DNA from: Actinocatenispora sera
GTDB taxonomy: Bacteria; Actinomycetota; Actinomycetes; Mycobacteriales; Micromonosporaceae
NCBI RefSeq assembly: GCF_018324685.1
Contig: NZ_AP023354.1
Coordinates: 3,658,001 to 3,722,000, forward strand
Length of the DNA stretch: 64,000 bases
Reading direction: 5' to 3'
The notes below the pieces were generated by a model. That model did no database searches. It was not told where the DNA came from and saw only the letters and a list, made by a program, of their open reading frames with translations. The position numbers and the translations under genes are program-made. This document shows, one piece after another, positions 1-9,088 of this stretch. Every line of letters begins with the position of its first letter. Position 1 is the first letter of the stretch.

Positions 1-103
1 CCGTCGAAACCGGCATCCCTGTCACCGCCGGTGGGTCGCGGCGCGCGCTCCGGTGCCTGGGGAACGGAGCGGTTCGCGGTCGGCGTCGAGCCAGAACCGG
101 ACC

Positions 104-1075
104 TCAGGCCCAGCCCCGACGGACCACCTCCATGCCGGCCTGGAACCGGGTTTCCGCGCCCACCTCCGCCATCATCCGGTGAATGTGGCGATGAACGGTA
201 CGGGGACTCCAGCCGAGGGCCCGCGCGATGGTCTCGTCGGTGGCGCCGCCGGAGAGCAGGCCGAGCAACCGGTCGTCGATCGGGCGGTCGGATTCGACCG
301 CCCGGTCCCGGTCCCGGTCGTTCAGCCGGACCGCCCGGTGCCAGAGCGCCTCGAACAGCTCGCTGAACGCGTCGAGCATCGAGGAGGGATGCACGAGGTA
401 CGCGGCTTCGGCCGCATTGCTGCCGGTCGTCACCGGGATGAGTGCGAGCTGGTCGTCGCACAACGCCATCTTCATCGGTACGTGGCGCGAAACCCGCGCC
501 CGCTCGCCGTGCTGGACACGCCGCCGGACGTCCTCGAGGCGGCCGGGGATCTCCAGCGCGCTGGAGTGGTACACGACCCGGTAGACGAGCTTCCGCCGCT
601 CGGACTGGATGTACTGCTCCTCGTTGCCGGCGATCGGATCTTCCAGGTACGGCGGCCGGTCGAACGTCCGGATCTCGTGTCGCGCCGTGCGCTGGAGCCG
701 GACGAAGGCGCTCTGCACGTTGCTGGCGCCGTCGATGATCTCGACGAGGGAGGCAGGGTCGTGTTCCTGGGGCCGCTGCCGGGCATGTTCGGCCGCGAGC
801 TGGTCGGCATGCGTTCGCAGCCGCGACAGTTCCCGCTCCCGCTCGGCGATGAGCGATCCTGCCGCGAGATCCGGGGGGACTGCCACGTACCGCGCCGGCG
901 CACCCGGCAACCGGGTGGCGAGACCGCGCTGGACCAGCCGTCGAAGGACGCGGGCGACCTGCCCCTTCGACACCCCGACGGCCCCGGCCAGCGCCTCCGC
1001 GTCGGCCTGTCCACGATGGACGAGCGCTTCGTAGGCGGTGGCCTCGGTGCCGGACACGCCGACGGCGTCCCACAT
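104..1075 (-). CDS. TrmB/LuxR-type two-HTH transcriptional regulator
   Basis: A 323-residue cytoplasmic DNA-binding regulator. Residues about 5-70 form a TrmB-like winged helix (a GVSKGQVARVLRRL recognition helix). Residues about 110-230 resemble the TrmB sensor/phospholipase-D-like middle domain. The C-terminal 60 residues are a LuxR-type HTH (ATDETIARALGWSPRTVHRH). This TrmB-plus-LuxR layout is common in actinomycetes, often next to secreted proteases or specialised-metabolism genes. It is transcribed divergently from the large S53 peptidase at 1226, so control of that gene is a reasonable inference. The effector is unknown. Coding assignment is firm; the ligand and the regulated target are not. 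Confidence 0.9.
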   Translation of the reverse strand: MWDAVGVSGTEATAYEALVHRGQADAEALAGAVGVSKGQVARVLRRLVQRGLATRLPGAPARYVAVPPDLAAGSLIAERERELSRLRTHADQLAAEHARQRPQEHDPASLVEIIDGASNVQSAFVRLQRTARHEIRTFDRPPYLEDPIAGNEEQYIQSERRKLVYRVVYHSSALEIPGRLEDVRRRVQHGERARVSRHVPMKMALCDDQLALIPVTTGSNAAEAAYLVHPSSMLDAFSELFEALWHRAVRLNDRDRDRAVESDRPIDDRLLGLLSGGATDETIARALGWSPRTVHRHIHRMMAEVGAETRFQAGMEVVRRGWA

Positions 1076-1154
1076 CGCGTACTCCCTCGTCAGGAACCGG
1101 ACAGGTGGCAGGAACTCGCACCTTGAAGCGGTTGTCGCCGCACTCTACCTTCTG

Positions 1155-1166
1155 GCAGGATCCTGC
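1155..1166. promoter_or_regulatory. Palindromic candidate operator
   Basis: GCAGGATCCTGC is a perfect 12-bp palindrome in the 150-bp gap between the divergent regulator and the S53 peptidase gene, about 60 bp upstream of the peptidase ATG. The related half-site CTGCCA follows at about 1170. It could be the binding site of the adjacent TrmB/LuxR regulator. This rests on symmetry and position only. Confidence 0.35.
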
Positions 1167-1225
1167 AATCTGCCAATGCTGTCAGGTATGAGACAGACCG
1201 GTTGACTCGATCGGAGCCCCTCCAG

Positions 1226-4200
1226 ATGCAGGATCCCCCAAGGCGGCGAAAAGTCCTGGCTCGCCGCATCGCCAGATACTCCACGGCTCTGGCCATCGTC
1301 CTGGTCGCCGCGATCGTTCCGGGTTCGCCGGCTGCGGCGCGGCCAGCGACGCCCGCCGCTCCCGCCTCCGGGCAGCCGACGTGGAGCAAGCAGTCGGTTG
1401 CGGCGGGTTGTGCCGCCGACACCGACCCCGATCCCAGCGACGACACGCCGTTCGCCCGGTGCTTCGCGGCGGGTCTGGCCACCTCCGACGGCAAGCTCGT
1501 CGAGCAGACCGACGAGCCCGTACCGGGTGCACTCGGCCCGGCGGACATCCAGAGTGCCTACGGCCTGACCGACACCGGCCAGGGCGGCACCGTCGCGGTG
1601 GTGGACGCGTTCGGCTACCGCGCTGCCGAGTCGGATCTGGCCGTCTTCCGCGCCCACTACGGGCTCCCGCCGTGCACGACGGAGAACGGCTGCTTCACCA
1701 AGCTGGATCAGCGGGGCGGCGACGACTATCCGAAGGTCGAAGACCCGGGCTGGTCGATCGAGACGGCCCTCGACCTGGACGCGGTCTCCGCGGCCTGTCC
1801 CTCCTGCGACATCCTCCTCGTGCAGGCCGATGACAACGGCTTCCCCAATCTCGGGCAGGCGGTCGACACGGCGGCAGCCCGGCACCCGGCGGCGATCTCG
1901 AACTCGTACGGCGTCGACGGCGAGATCCCGTACGAGGCCGCCTACTACGACCAGTACTACGACCACCCCGGCATCGCGGTGACGGTGTCGACCGGCGACA
2001 CCGGGGGCGTGCAGAGCTACCCGGCCACCTCTCCCGACGTCGTCGCCGTGGGCGGCACGACCCTCACCCGGGATCCCTCGACCGCTCGCGGCTGGACGGA
2101 GACCGCCTGGGCCGGTGGCGGCAGCGGATGCTCGCGGTACGAAGCGGCGCCGGACTTCCAGCAGCCCGACGTGACCGGATGCGCGGGCAAGCGCGCGACC
2201 GCGGACGTCGCGGCCGACGCGGACAGCGCGACCGGCCTCGCGGTCTACAACACGCTGGGACAGGACGGCTGGTCGCAGTACGGCGGCACCTCGCTGTCCT
2301 CGCCGCTCGTCGCGGCGATGTACGCGCTCGCCGGCCCGGCGATCCCCGGCACCTACCCGGCCAGCTACGTGTACCGCGCGGGCGCGTCACTGTTCGACGT
2401 GACCAAGGGCGCCAACCAGAACTGCGGCACCATCGAGTGCACCGCCGGAGCCGGCTGGGACGGCCCCACCGGGGTCGGCACGCCGAACGGCCTGTCGGCA
2501 CTCACGCTGGGGCCCGCGGCCGCGGTCGCCGGCACCGTCACTGCCGGTCGCAAGCCGCTCGCCGGCGCGCGGGTGACCCTGACGGCCTCGAGCGGGTACC
2601 GCTTTCACGGTGTCACCGACGCGCACGGCCGGTACCACGTCCCGGTCGCCGCGGGCACCTACCAGCTGACGGTCTCGGAGTTCGGGTACGGCTCGGCGGG
2701 GGTCGACAAGCTGTCCGTGGCCGCGGGGAAGACCGTCACGCGCGGATTCGCCCTCGACCGGCTCGCAAACCGGCGGGTCAGCGGGGTGGTGCGCGACGGG
2801 TCCGGTCAGCGATGGCCGATCTACGCGAAGATCACCATCGACGGCGACCCGAACGGCGCGGTCTACACCGATCCGGTCACCGGCCGGTACAGCGTCGAGC
2901 TGCCGGTCGGCTCGCGGTACTCGCTCGGCGTCGAGCCGGTCGACATGCCGGGCTACCAGACCCGGCGGACGACGGTCGACCTGCGTACCGGGCACGGCCG
3001 GGTCACCCACGACATCGGGCTGGCGGTCGACGCCACCACCTGCACGGCACCGGGCTACGCGTACACCTACGACGGGGTCGCCGCCGACTTCGAGGGCTGG
3101 TCGGGCGCCGCGGACGGCTGGCAGGTGACCGACGAGGCCGGGACCGGGAAGACCTGGGTCTTCGACGATCCGGGGGGCAAGGGCAACCGCACCGGCGGTG
3201 GCGGTCAGTTCGCCATCGTCGACAACTGGGTCAACTCCACCACGCACGACAGCAGCCTGGTCTCCCCGGCGCTCGACTTCTCCGATCAGACCAGCCCCGA
3301 GATCGGCTTCGACACCTATTACTACGACTACGGATTCGGCAACCAGGACGGTGACGTCGACCTGAGCCTGGATGGCGGTTCCACCTGGACGAACGTCTGG
3401 CACGCCCCGGACACGATGGTGCAGGGCCCGGTTCGGATCCCCGTACCGCAGGCCGCCGGGAAGCCCGACGTCCGGTTCCGCTTCCGGTTCACCGGATCCT
3501 TCGACAACTACTGGGAGTTGGACGACGTCTTCGCCGGCTCGCGATCCTGCGATGCGACCAAGGGCGGGCTCGTCGTGGGGACGGTGCACGACGACAACAC
3601 CGGAGCGCCGCTGACCGGTGCCGAGGTGACGGCACCGGGCGGTGTCGCCACCGTGACCCAGCCGACGGTGGGCGATGCGGCGGTGGACGACGGCTTCTAC
3701 TGGTTGTACGTGCCGGGCACCGGCACGACGCGGATCACCGCTGCCGGTCGGCACTACGTCGACAGCGCCGCGTCGGTGCGTACGGCCGCCCATCGCGTCG
3801 TGCGGCAGGACTGGCGGTTGCGTGCCGGTCGCGTGCAAGCCACGCCCGGCGCCATCGACGTCACCGCGTCCGCCGATCGCGGCGGGCAGCGTGGCAACAC
3901 CCGTACCCTGCGGCTGCGCAACACCGGTCGGGCGCCTGCCACGGTGCGCATCGTCGAGCAGGACCGCGGCTTCACGTCGCCCGACGGGAAACGCCGGGCC
4001 GCGTCGCCGGGAGCGCCGGCGCAGCGCGTCAAGGTCGACGCGAATCCGTTCGCGTTCGGCCCATCCGGCCACGTCGGCGGCCATGACCTTCCCCCGCGGG
4101 AGGCGGCGGTCGATCCCGCCTGGGACGATCTGCCCACCTTGCCGAGGCCGATCCAGGACAGCGTGGTCGCGACCGAGGACGGGATCGTCTACTCGGTGGG

Positions 4201-5203
4201 CGGGCTCGACGACTCGGGCATCACGCGCGAGGCCTACGCCTACGACTCCGCGGTCGGGAAGTGGCAGGCCATCGCGCCGCTGCCGGCGGCCCGGGAGAAC
4301 GCCGTGGGCGGGTTCGTCAACGGCAGGCTGTACGTCGCCGGCGGCTGGGACGGGCAGGGCAACCCGTCGGCGAGCACGTTCGTGTACGACCCGGCAACCG
4401 ACCACTGGTCGACGGCGCCGGACCTGCCGGCGCCCAAGACGGCTGCGGCTGGTGCGGTGTCGGGCGGGCGGCTCTACGTGGTCGCCGGCTGCACCACGGT
4501 GACCTGTGACAGCGCGTCGTCGGTCTACGCCTACGACCCGCACACCGCCACGTGGTCCCGGTCGGCGAGCTATCCGGAGGATGAGGTACTGCTCGCGTGT
4601 GCGGCGTCGGGCGAGGGCCTGGTGTGCGCGGGCGGGCGCAATCCCGCGCCGTTCTCGGAGGAGATCGCGTCCACGGCCTACCGGTACGATGCCGGATCCG
4701 ACGCCTGGACCCAGATCGCCAGCATGCCCTACGGCGTCTGGGGTGCGTCCTACGCCGGGTCGGGCGGCAAGCTGCAGCTGGTCGGTGGCATCGCCACCTA
4801 CGACCACAACACCGGTGCCTCCTACACCAGCACCAACCAGGCGATCGAGTTCGATCCCGAGACCGGCGCCTGGTCTGCGCTGCCGAACGCGCGGTACGCG
4901 GTGTTCCGCGGCGGCGCGGCATGCGGCCTGACCGCGGTCGGTGGCTCGATCGGCTCGTTCACGCCGGTGCCGTACGCCGAGCGCCTGCCGGGGCAGGGCG
5001 ACTGCGTCACGGGCTCCGACGTCGGCTGGCTGTCGACCAACCACAGCGAGGTGACGATCCCGGCCGGCCGGACGGTGACGGTACAGGTGGTGGTCGACAC
5101 ATCCGCCACCTCGTCGCGCGGGACCTACTCGGCCCGGCTGGCCTTCGTGACCGACACCCCGTACGACCTGCCGCCGGTGGACGTCACCCTCAGCAGGAAG
5201 TGA
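1226..5203 (+). CDS. Secreted S53 (sedolisin-like) serine-carboxyl peptidase with Kelch C-terminal region
   Basis: About 1325 residues, secreted. The ATG at 1226 follows GGAG by about 9 nt, which favours it over the upstream TTG at 1202. A basic n-region and hydrophobic stretch (residues 5-35) ending in AAA form the signal peptide. The S53 catalytic domain spans residues about 110-420: the Glu/Asp pair lies in SIETALDLD (near residue 180) and the Ser in GGTSLSSP (near residue 354). Then come a carboxypeptidase-regulatory-like domain (435-605), an immune-inhibitor-A/MAM-like jelly roll (620-775), a second regulatory-like domain (780-870) and five or so Kelch repeats (970-1255). No long S53 pro-domain is visible. 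It probably degrades extracellular protein at acid pH. The peptidase call is strong; the roles of the appended domains are inferred. Confidence 0.92.
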   Translation: MQDPPRRRKVLARRIARYSTALAIVLVAAIVPGSPAAARPATPAAPASGQPTWSKQSVAAGCAADTDPDPSDDTPFARCFAAGLATSDGKLVEQTDEPVPGALGPADIQSAYGLTDTGQGGTVAVVDAFGYRAAESDLAVFRAHYGLPPCTTENGCFTKLDQRGGDDYPKVEDPGWSIETALDLDAVSAACPSCDILLVQADDNGFPNLGQAVDTAAARHPAAISNSYGVDGEIPYEAAYYDQYYDHPGIAVTVSTGDTGGVQSYPATSPDVVAVGGTTLTRDPSTARGWTETAWAGGGSGCSRYEAAPDFQQPDVTGCAGKRATADVAADADSATGLAVYNTLGQDGWSQYGGTSLSSPLVAAMYALAGPAIPGTYPASYVYRAGASLFDVTKGANQNCGTIECTAGAGWDGPTGVGTPNGLSALTLGPAAAVAGTVTAGRKPLAGARVTLTASSGYRFHGVTDAHGRYHVPVAAGTYQLTVSEFGYGSAGVDKLSVAAGKTVTRGFALDRLANRRVSGVVRDGSGQRWPIYAKITIDGDPNGAVYTDPVTGRYSVELPVGSRYSLGVEPVDMPGYQTRRTTVDLRTGHGRVTHDIGLAVDATTCTAPGYAYTYDGVAADFEGWSGAADGWQVTDEAGTGKTWVFDDPGGKGNRTGGGGQFAIVDNWVNSTTHDSSLVSPALDFSDQTSPEIGFDTYYYDYGFGNQDGDVDLSLDGGSTWTNVWHAPDTMVQGPVRIPVPQAAGKPDVRFRFRFTGSFDNYWELDDVFAGSRSCDATKGGLVVGTVHDDNTGAPLTGAEVTAPGGVATVTQPTVGDAAVDDGFYWLYVPGTGTTRITAAGRHYVDSAASVRTAAHRVVRQDWRLRAGRVQATPGAIDVTASADRGGQRGNTRTLRLRNTGRAPATVRIVEQDRGFTSPDGKRRAASPGAPAQRVKVDANPFAFGPSGHVGGHDLPPREAAVDPAWDDLPTLPRPIQDSVVATEDGIVYSVGGLDDSGITREAYAYDSAVGKWQAIAPLPAARENAVGGFVNGRLYVAGGWDGQGNPSASTFVYDPATDHWSTAPDLPAPKTAAAGAVSGGRLYVVAGCTTVTCDSASSVYAYDPHTATWSRSASYPEDEVLLACAASGEGLVCAGGRNPAPFSEEIASTAYRYDAGSDAWTQIASMPYGVWGASYAGSGGKLQLVGGIATYDHNTGASYTSTNQAIEFDPETGAWSALPNARYAVFRGGAACGLTAVGGSIGSFTPVPYAERLPGQGDCVTGSDVGWLSTNHSEVTIPAGRTVTVQVVVDTSATSSRGTYSARLAFVTDTPYDLPPVDVTLSRK

Positions 5204-5228
5204 GGGTCCGTCCGATCGGCTGACGAGT

Positions 5229-5263
5229 CCGGGCCGGCACGGGAGTCGTCCGTGCCGGCCCGG
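5229..5263. terminator. Bidirectional hairpin terminator
   Basis: CCGGGCCGGCACGG and CCGTGCCGGCCCGG form a perfect 14-bp stem with a 7-nt loop. The hairpin sits exactly between the convergent ends of the S53 peptidase (+) and the secreted protein at 5280 (-), with no U tract, as is common in high-GC actinomycetes. Confidence 0.8.
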
Positions 5264-5279
5264 CGCTGTCACCAGGCGG

Positions 5280-6248
5280 TCAGCAGAGGATCTTGTGGTT
5301 GCTGGTGGCGTACGCGAGCTCCTTGTTGCCCGCGCCGTCGTACCACTGGATCGTCAGCTTGCCGCCGTACGGCGAGACGATGGCCGTCGACTGCCCGGCC
5401 TTGACCGTGTGCGGCCACCCGAACCAGGTCGTCTTGCCGTCGTAGGTGACACCGGCGTGGAACGTCCGGTCCCGGCCGCCCGACACGTTGGTCACCTGCC
5501 ACACGTTGTGCTTGTCGGTGCTGGACACCCGGCACAGGTTCGCCGGCTTGAGCACGCTCGGCTGGAATGCCGGCGGCGCCGCCTGCGAGGTGAAGTGGTC
5601 GGTGACGTCCTGGGTGTCGGTGACGATGTGGACGTCGTCGACCGACGCCTTCACCGCCTGCGGCGCCGGGTACGTGCCGAGCTCGACACCGTAGTAGCCG
5701 ACGGTGAAGCCCTTCAGATCGGCGGATCCCCAGCCGGCCAGGGTGCGCCGGTCGGAGACCTTGTACGCGGCATCCGGGTTCTTCGTCCACCACCAGCCAC
5801 CGCTGGTCTGCGAGGTGTCGAACCGGGTGCCGTCGATATCGCTGCCACCCTGGGCCGGGTCGTACACCAGGGTGCCGTCCCAGTCGCCGGCGGTGTCGTA
5901 CACCCCGAGCTGCAGCGTCGGCAGCAGCGCCGCGTTCGCCGGACGGGCCGCCAGCTGGATGGTCGTGTACCCGAACGACGCCACGTTGGCCAGCGGCGTC
6001 CGGGCGGCCAGCGGCCGCAGATAGCCCGCCTGGTCGCCCGGCGCCGAGACCGCCAGCGTGACCCCGCGCCGGCTCAACGTCGCGGTCGAGAAGTCGCCGT
6101 TCATCGTGTTGCCGGGGATGAACAGCTTCTTGTCGACGGTACGAACCGTGTTGTCCTGCGGAGTCGGTGCGGCGTTCGCGGCGCCCGCGGCGAGCAGGCC
6201 ACCGGCGACGGTCGCGACCGCGGCCATCGCCAGAAACTTCCTGTGCAT
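5280..6248 (-). CDS. Secreted protein of unknown function
   Basis: A 322-residue secreted protein. The chosen start (MHRKFLAM) is the second of two close ATGs because AAGGGA lies 8 nt upstream of it. The signal peptide is residues 1-26, ending ANA. The mature protein is rich in Trp, Tyr, Gly and Asp and looks like an all-beta fold (for example GGWWWTKNPDAAYKVSD). A C-terminal segment with two Cys could form a disulfide between CRVSS and the final ILC. I recognise no catalytic motif. It ends at the shared hairpin with the S53 peptidase. A carbohydrate-binding or surface role is possible but unsupported. Confidence 0.85.
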   Translation of the reverse strand: MHRKFLAMAAVATVAGGLLAAGAANAAPTPQDNTVRTVDKKLFIPGNTMNGDFSTATLSRRGVTLAVSAPGDQAGYLRPLAARTPLANVASFGYTTIQLAARPANAALLPTLQLGVYDTAGDWDGTLVYDPAQGGSDIDGTRFDTSQTSGGWWWTKNPDAAYKVSDRRTLAGWGSADLKGFTVGYYGVELGTYPAPQAVKASVDDVHIVTDTQDVTDHFTSQAAPPAFQPSVLKPANLCRVSSTDKHNVWQVTNVSGGRDRTFHAGVTYDGKTTWFGWPHTVKAGQSTAIVSPYGGKLTIQWYDGAGNKELAYATSNHKILC

Positions 6249-6517
6249 GTACCACATCCCTTGCTTCCCGAGTCGCCCGATGCGACTCCGCCGGCGGCTC
6301 GGGGTCGCCGAGCCGCCGGCAGCACGTACCGAGCGAGCCCGCGCCGCGGCACGAAAGGGCCGGCGGGAGCGCGGGCAGCTTGGTCTTCGCCACCCGCATT
6401 CGGTTCGCTACCCAGTGCGGCCGAATCCGCCGGTTCGGTCAGCCGGGATCGGCCGTTCGGTGGGCACCGCGCCGTACCGGCCGCAAACCGCACCGAACCC
6501 GCCGGTACCAGGCGGCA

Positions 6518-6813
6518 GCCGGGCAGTTCGTGCGCGCGCCGGTACTGGACGGCGCCGGTACGCGGCTGCACGCCGCGGCGACGCAGCGCGGCGGCCAGGC
6601 CGGCGTAGTGCTCGCTGCGCAGCATCCAGCCGTGGTAGAGCGCGGGACCGCTGCCGTCGGCCCGGGCGATCCCCGGTTCGGCCGAGCCGGCGGCCAGCGC
6701 GTCGTGGTCGACCAGGGACACCTCGATCCCGGCGGGACGGGCGGCGTCGGCCTCGGCGGCGACGTGCTCGTCGACCCGGCGGGGTGCAGCACGTCGGACG
6801 GCATCAGCAGCAT
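6518..6813 (-). pseudogene. ATP-grasp protein, frameshifted N-terminal fragment
   Basis: Reading from 6813, the frame begins MLLMPSDVLHP. It continues in a second frame as RVDEHVAAEADAARPAGIEV, then ALYHGWMLRSEHYAGLAAAL and QYRRAHELPG. This matches the N-terminus of actinobacterial ATP-grasp domain proteins, as recalled from family knowledge. One C missing from the run at 6781-6784 would restore the first join. After HELPG (near 6518) homology stops, so about two thirds of the gene, including the ATP-binding core, is absent. It is a remnant and not functional. It lies in a non-coding stretch between the secreted protein and the next hypothetical gene. Confidence 0.6.
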
Positions 6814-6898
6814 TCCGCCATCGTTGCGGCCGACGGTCGCCGGTCAGCCGGCCGTCGCAGTTCGGCCGAGGCCAGGGGCCCGCAGCGGGGGCGCGGGC

Positions 6899-7225
6899 TC
6901 AACCGTCGCAGCAGAACGGGCCGTCGCAGGGGCGGCCGTGCTCGCTGCCGTACGCGGTGAACCGGCGTACCGGTGCCAGGACCGCGGCGGCGGTGTCGTC
7001 CGGCAGCGTCGGCGCCGACCGGTCCAGCGGCCGGCCCCAGCCGGTCGGGACGTCGTCCAGGTCGAACCGGGCCACCCCGGCCACGAACAGTGTCCACAGT
7101 GGATGGTCGGGGAAGCCGTTGATCCGCAGTACCCACCAGCGGTCGTCGAACCGCGCGGCGACCGGGAACCGCCCGTCGCCGGTGAACCGCCACCGCGGTC
7201 GTTGCGCCAGCTCGGGATGCGTCAC
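6899..7225 (-). CDS. Hypothetical protein
   Basis: A small protein of about 108 residues with conserved-looking aromatic and acidic content (RWWVLRINGFPDHPLWTLFV) and a C-terminal CDGPFCCDG with three Cys that could bind metal. The start is uncertain: a GTG at 7225 begins VTHPELAQ, and an ATG at 7282 would add 19 residues of low-complexity sequence. Neither has a strong ribosome-binding site. I recognise no family. G/C use at third positions supports coding. Confidence 0.65.
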   Translation of the reverse strand: MTHPELAQRPRWRFTGDGRFPVAARFDDRWWVLRINGFPDHPLWTLFVAGVARFDLDDVPTGWGRPLDRSAPTLPDDTAAAVLAPVRRFTAYGSEHGRPCDGPFCCDG

Positions 7226-7390
7226 GCCACCAGTGTGCACGACCGCCGGCCCCGCCGCCCGGGTCGCGCGGGCGATCGGCACCGCCGATCCGGCCGCGCG
7301 GTCACTGCTACCGGCCGGGCAGTTCCGGTACCCGGGGTGCGGTCTGCGGCGCCGAGTGGCGGCCTGGCCAGGTCAGCACGATCATCACCG

Positions 7391-7554
7391 GTGGGCCCGG
7401 GCGGCCGGTTGTCGGTCGGCGGCGGGCGGTGGCCCGGACGGCCCGTTTCTGGTCGGCGGCGGGCCTGCCGTGGGCCCGGGCGGCCGGTTGTCGGTTGGCG
7501 GTGCGCCGGCGGTAGGTCCGGGCGGCGCGTGGCTAGTCGGCGGTGCGCCGGCGG
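7391..7554. repeat. Four degenerate tandem repeats of about 41 bp at a gene 3' end
   Basis: Four imperfect units start near 7391, 7429, 7470 and 7512. Each carries variants of GGGCCCGGGCGGCCGGTT followed by GGTCGGCGGCG. The last unit contains the stop codon of the marR-type gene (7533), so the array looks like repeated duplication of that gene's 3' end. No coding role is seen in the extra copies. Confidence 0.6.
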
Positions 7555-8021
7555 CGGATGGTGGCCGACCGGGGTGGCTGCGCCCGCATGTGGTCGCGGG
7601 CCCGGGTCATGATCTCGGCCAGGGCGTGCAGGTCGCGGTCGGACATGGCGTCGAACATCAGGTCGCGAACCACCTCGATGTGGCCGGGCATCAACCGCTG
7701 GATGAGTGCGAGGCCGGCGTCGGTGATGGTCACCATGGTGGCGCGCTGGTCGTCCGGGCAACCGGTGCGGGTGATGAGCCCGGCCTGCTCGAGGAGTTTC
7801 GCCTGATGGGTGAGGCCGCTGCGGCTGTACACGACGCCGTCGGCGAGCTCGGTCATGGTCAGCTGCCTGGCCTGGGCGAGCCGGGCGAGCAGCTGGAACT
7901 GCACGTAGCTGATGCCCCCGTCGGCGCGCAGCTGTCGCTCGACGGCGTGCTGGAGCAGGGTCACCGACTCCATCAGCGCGAAGTAGGTGCGCAGCTGCTC
8001 GGGGTTCAGGGCTTTCGCCAT
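7533..8021 (-). CDS. MarR family transcriptional repressor
   Basis: A 162-residue winged-helix dimeric repressor of the MarR family, which usually releases DNA on binding a phenolic or oxidant ligand. The HTH is at residues about 55-80 (LTMTELADGVVYSRSGLTHQ), and the wing carries CPDDQRATMVTITDAG. It is transcribed divergently from the quinone oxidoreductase at 8152. The 130-bp gap contains three copies of a 20-bp palindrome (8035-8134) that overlap both promoters, which fits autorepression and repression of the reductase. The C-terminus ends in a basic tail that overlaps the 41-bp repeat array. Confidence 0.93.
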   Translation of the reverse strand: MAKALNPEQLRTYFALMESVTLLQHAVERQLRADGGISYVQFQLLARLAQARQLTMTELADGVVYSRSGLTHQAKLLEQAGLITRTGCPDDQRATMVTITDAGLALIQRLMPGHIEVVRDLMFDAMSDRDLHALAEIMTRARDHMRAQPPRSATIRRRRTAD

Positions 8022-8034
8022 GTCGCCAGTCTAG

Positions 8035-8134
8035 TTGTTTCGAATTCGAAGCAGTGTGACGACCCTCACCCGGTGCTGGTATTGCTTCGACTTCGAAGCA
8101 GTGTCATGGTGGGACCACTTCGAAGTCGAAGCAA
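8035..8134. promoter_or_regulatory. Three MarR-type operators
   Basis: The 20-mer TTGCTTCGACTTCGAAGCAG occurs at 8082-8101. A one-to-two-base variant (TTGTTTCGAATTCGAAGCAG) occurs at 8035-8054, and a near-copy in reverse orientation at 8115-8134. The palindromic core is GCTTCGAnTTCGAAGC. The three sites fill the gap between the marR-type gene and the oxidoreductase, the last ending 17 bp before the latter's ATG. Repression by the adjacent MarR protein is strongly implied. Confidence 0.8.
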
Positions 8135-8151
8135 CTACTCCAGGGGGAGCC

Positions 8152-9080
8152 ATGAAGGCAGTACGTTTCCACCGGTACGGCGACACCGACGTCCTGGCCT
8201 ACGAGGACGCGCCACGCCCGGCACCCGCAGCCGGGCAGGTGCTCGTGCGCGTCGCCGGCAGCGCGTTCAACCCGATCGACGCGTCGATCCGGGCGGGCAA
8301 CCTCGCCGAGGTGTTCCCGGTCCGGTTCCCGCACGTGCCCGGCGTCGAGGTCGCCGGCACGGTCGCCGAACTCGGCCCCGACGTGACCGGCTGGCAGCCC
8401 GGCGACGCCGTCCTCGCCTACCTGCCGATGACCGACGACGGCGCCGCCGCCGAGTACGTGCTCGCGCCGGCGGAGACGCTCGCCGCGGCGCCGCGGACCG
8501 TACCGCTGGCCGACGCCGCCGCGCTGCCCGCCGTCGGGCTGACCGCCTGGCAGGCGCTGACCGAGGTTGCGGAGCTCACCGCGGGGCAGCGGATCCTCGT
8601 CAACGGGGCGGGCGGCGCGGTCGGCGGGTACGCGGTGCAGCTGGCGAAGCAGCTCGGCGCCGAGGTCACCGCGACCGCCGCCGCCCGCAGCGCCGACCGG
8701 CTCCGGTCGTTCGGCGCCGACCGGATCATCGACCACATCGAGGATCCGGCCGCCGTGCCCGGCGCGCCGTTCGACGTGCTGCTCAACCTGGTACCCACCA
8801 CGCCGGAGCGCAACGCCGCGCTCGTCGGCCTGGTCGCCGACGGGGAGTGCTGGTCAGCGCGACGACGCCGGCGCAGCCGGACCCGGCCCGCGGCGTGCGT
8901 GCCGCTCAGGTGTTCTCCCGCAGCGACGCCGCGCAGCTCGCGGACCTCGTCGGCCGGGTGGACGCCGGTACCCTGCGCATCGACGTGGCCGAGCGCCGGC
9001 CGCTGGCCGACACGGCGGCGGTGCACGCCGACTACGCCGCGGGTCGGCTGCCGGGCCGGACCGTCCTGATCCCGGCCTGA
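8152..9080 (+). pseudogene. NADPH:quinone reductase-like zinc-less MDR oxidoreductase, frameshifted
   Basis: The ATG at 8152 follows AGGGGGAG. The N-terminal GroES-like domain and Rossmann motif (NGAGGAVGGYAVQLAKQLGA) identify an NADPH-dependent quinone/alkene reductase of the medium-chain dehydrogenase family. No structural or catalytic zinc cysteines are present. The frame is broken at the G run 8842-8845: up to LVGLVADG it is in one frame, then GVLVSATTPAQPDPARGV continues in another to the natural end GRTVLIPA. One added G gives a normal product of about 309 residues. The gene is therefore nearly intact and the shift may be a sequence error. Control by the divergent MarR is likely, pointing to quinone or electrophile stress. 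Confidence 0.85.
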
Positions 9081-9088
9081 CCGGCCAC

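Noticed and set aside
2387-5272. A 961-residue open frame antisense to the S53 peptidase
   Set aside because: Long antisense frames are common at this GC content. It has no domain, composition is Arg/Gly/His-rich, and the sense strand encodes clear domains.
6518-6813. Graspetide biosynthesis locus
   Set aside because: Only a fragment of an ATP-grasp protein remains and no precursor peptide is nearby.
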